IMG/VR virus record: IMGVR_UViG_3300022074_000083
Coordinates: 1 to 47,124 of that record
DNA length: 47,124 nucleotides
Strand: one strand, 5' to 3'
Source: a virus
Under the pieces are notes generated by a model. The model ran no database searches, was not told where the DNA came from, and was given only the letters and a program-made list of their open reading frames with translations. This document shows, piece after piece, positions 46,665 through 47,124 of this stretch (the stretch's first letter is position 1; the number at the start of each line of letters is the position of its first letter). A program made the position numbers and the translations under genes.

Positions 46665-47124
46665 TATCTTGCCGTCGTTGGTACACCTTTTGATGATACA
46701 AAAGGATGTTCTGCAAATGCCATGTAGATGTAATTAATATTATTGTCATTATGAAACCCTGTTGCGGCTCTAGGTTTAAAACCATTTGAAAGTAAATCTA
46801 AATTTTTGGCTGATGAAACTTCAGCACTAGTAGAATCTGCATATAAAAATTTATTTCCTGCAGGGTTTATCGGTTCTCTAGTGCTATCAATCATAAACCA
46901 GTTACTTACATTATTGCTAGGTTTAATCATTAACCAAGCGGGTTTAAATCCTGTATAAACAAATGGCCCATCTGCATTACCATTACCTGTGTAGCTACCA
47001 AATTTACTGTAGCCTTGTATTTCTGCAAATGCATAACAAACATAGGTATCGCTAGAACCATTAACACTGCCATCAGTTCCTAAAACTATATTACTAGCTG
47101 TTGGTGCTGTTTTATTAAATGGCC
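46664..47124 (-). CDS. DUF7483-like tail protein, C-terminal fragment cut by window edge
   Basis: The visible 152 codons read, from the window edge inward, through SSDTYVCYAFAEIQGYSKFG, GPFVYTGFKPAWLMIKPSNN and INYIYMAFAEHPFVSSKGVP. This is the C-terminal part of a domain I know as DUF7483 from phage tail proteins. The full repeat of such proteins has WLMIK, LYDS and YIAYCFAE signatures. The 5' end is outside the window; it could belong to the same gene as 1-116. No internal start is needed, since the frame is open to 47124. Confidence 0.8.
   Translation of the reverse strand, partial: PFNKTAPTASNIVLGTDGSVNGSSDTYVCYAFAEIQGYSKFGSYTGNGNADGPFVYTGFKPAWLMIKPSNNVSNWFMIDSTREPINPAGNKFLYADSTSAEVSSAKNLDLLSNGFKPRAATGFHNDNNINYIYMAFAEHPFVSSKGVPTTAR

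Noticed and set aside
1-47124. tRNA genes, CRISPR arrays, integrase or att sites
   Set aside because: Reading both strands I found no cloverleaf with CCA-type acceptor, no spaced direct repeats of CRISPR type, and no integrase-like ORF. A tool-based scan could still find a degenerate tRNA.
1-47124. Circular closure in frame across the window ends
   Set aside because: The left fragment's codons end at positions 2, 1, 47124 while the right fragment's frame starts at 47122, so the frames differ and a stop follows at once.

Overview
The window reads as most of the genome of a tailed dsDNA marine phage with a podovirus-like gene set. The sequence is AT-rich, almost every base is coding, and there is no integrase, CRISPR array, rRNA or tRNA that I can recognise. 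The best pointer to the lineage is the DNA polymerase (29057-31084): a family A polymerase whose exonuclease and polymerase halves are separated by two CxxCxGxG DnaJ-type zinc motifs. That arrangement is known from the HMO-2011 type of phages, which infect marine alphaproteobacteria such as SAR116, SAR11 and roseobacters. Separate primase and helicase genes and the absence of a phage RNA polymerase fit the same group. Promoters visible here look like host sigma-70 promoters.

Layout. Two divergent arms start in a regulatory zone at 20.9-23.4 kb. The leftward arm (minus strand, 22715 down to 1) starts with two unrecognised genes (298 and 101 aa). A 540-bp noncoding block with back-to-back consensus promoters follows. 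Then come seven tiny lysine-rich proteins (20859-19271), a conserved 222-aa protein, an Ate1/Bpt-like aminoacyl-tRNA-protein transferase and a 32-aa cysteine-rich metallothionein-like peptide. Next are small terminase, large terminase, an HExxH metallopeptidase, portal, a gene overprinted on the portal tail, scaffold, capsid, adaptor, nozzle and tail fibres. The minus strand continues at the other edge of the window (47124 down to 34147) with another tail protein, two Sec-signal proteins, internal/ejection-type proteins including one of 1404 aa, and small membrane proteins probably used in lysis. If the genome is circular or circularly permuted, this is one long late unit.

The rightward arm (plus strand, 22932-34164) is the early/replication arm. 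It carries small accessory proteins, a GP88-like protein, primase, DnaB-type helicase, a putative lipoprotein, DNA polymerase, a candidate ssDNA-binding protein, two PD-(D/E)XK-like nucleases and a DUF6378-like protein. The arms converge at 34147-34164, where the last genes overlap by 18 bp.

The most striking non-gene signal is a dispersed palindrome, TTCCCAsTGGGAA (s = G or C). The core CCCAsTGGG occurs 16 times exactly, twelve of them between 22.8 and 34.7 kb, inside genes in all three codon phases and also at promoters. One copy lies exactly between the -35 and -10 of a promoter (24299-24327); another sits two bases from the -35 of the leftward early promoter. I read this as the binding site of an undescribed phage- or host-encoded DNA-binding protein, possibly working like the stoperators of mycobacteriophage L5. 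The second notable signal is a candidate structured RNA of about 365 nt at 21015-21380, and the third is a candidate ~50-nt small RNA at 23305-23357.

Limits. All calls are from reading the sequence and remembered family patterns; no search was run. The window ends both lie in minus-strand tail genes, but joining them directly gives an immediate stop, so a piece of genome is probably missing between them.
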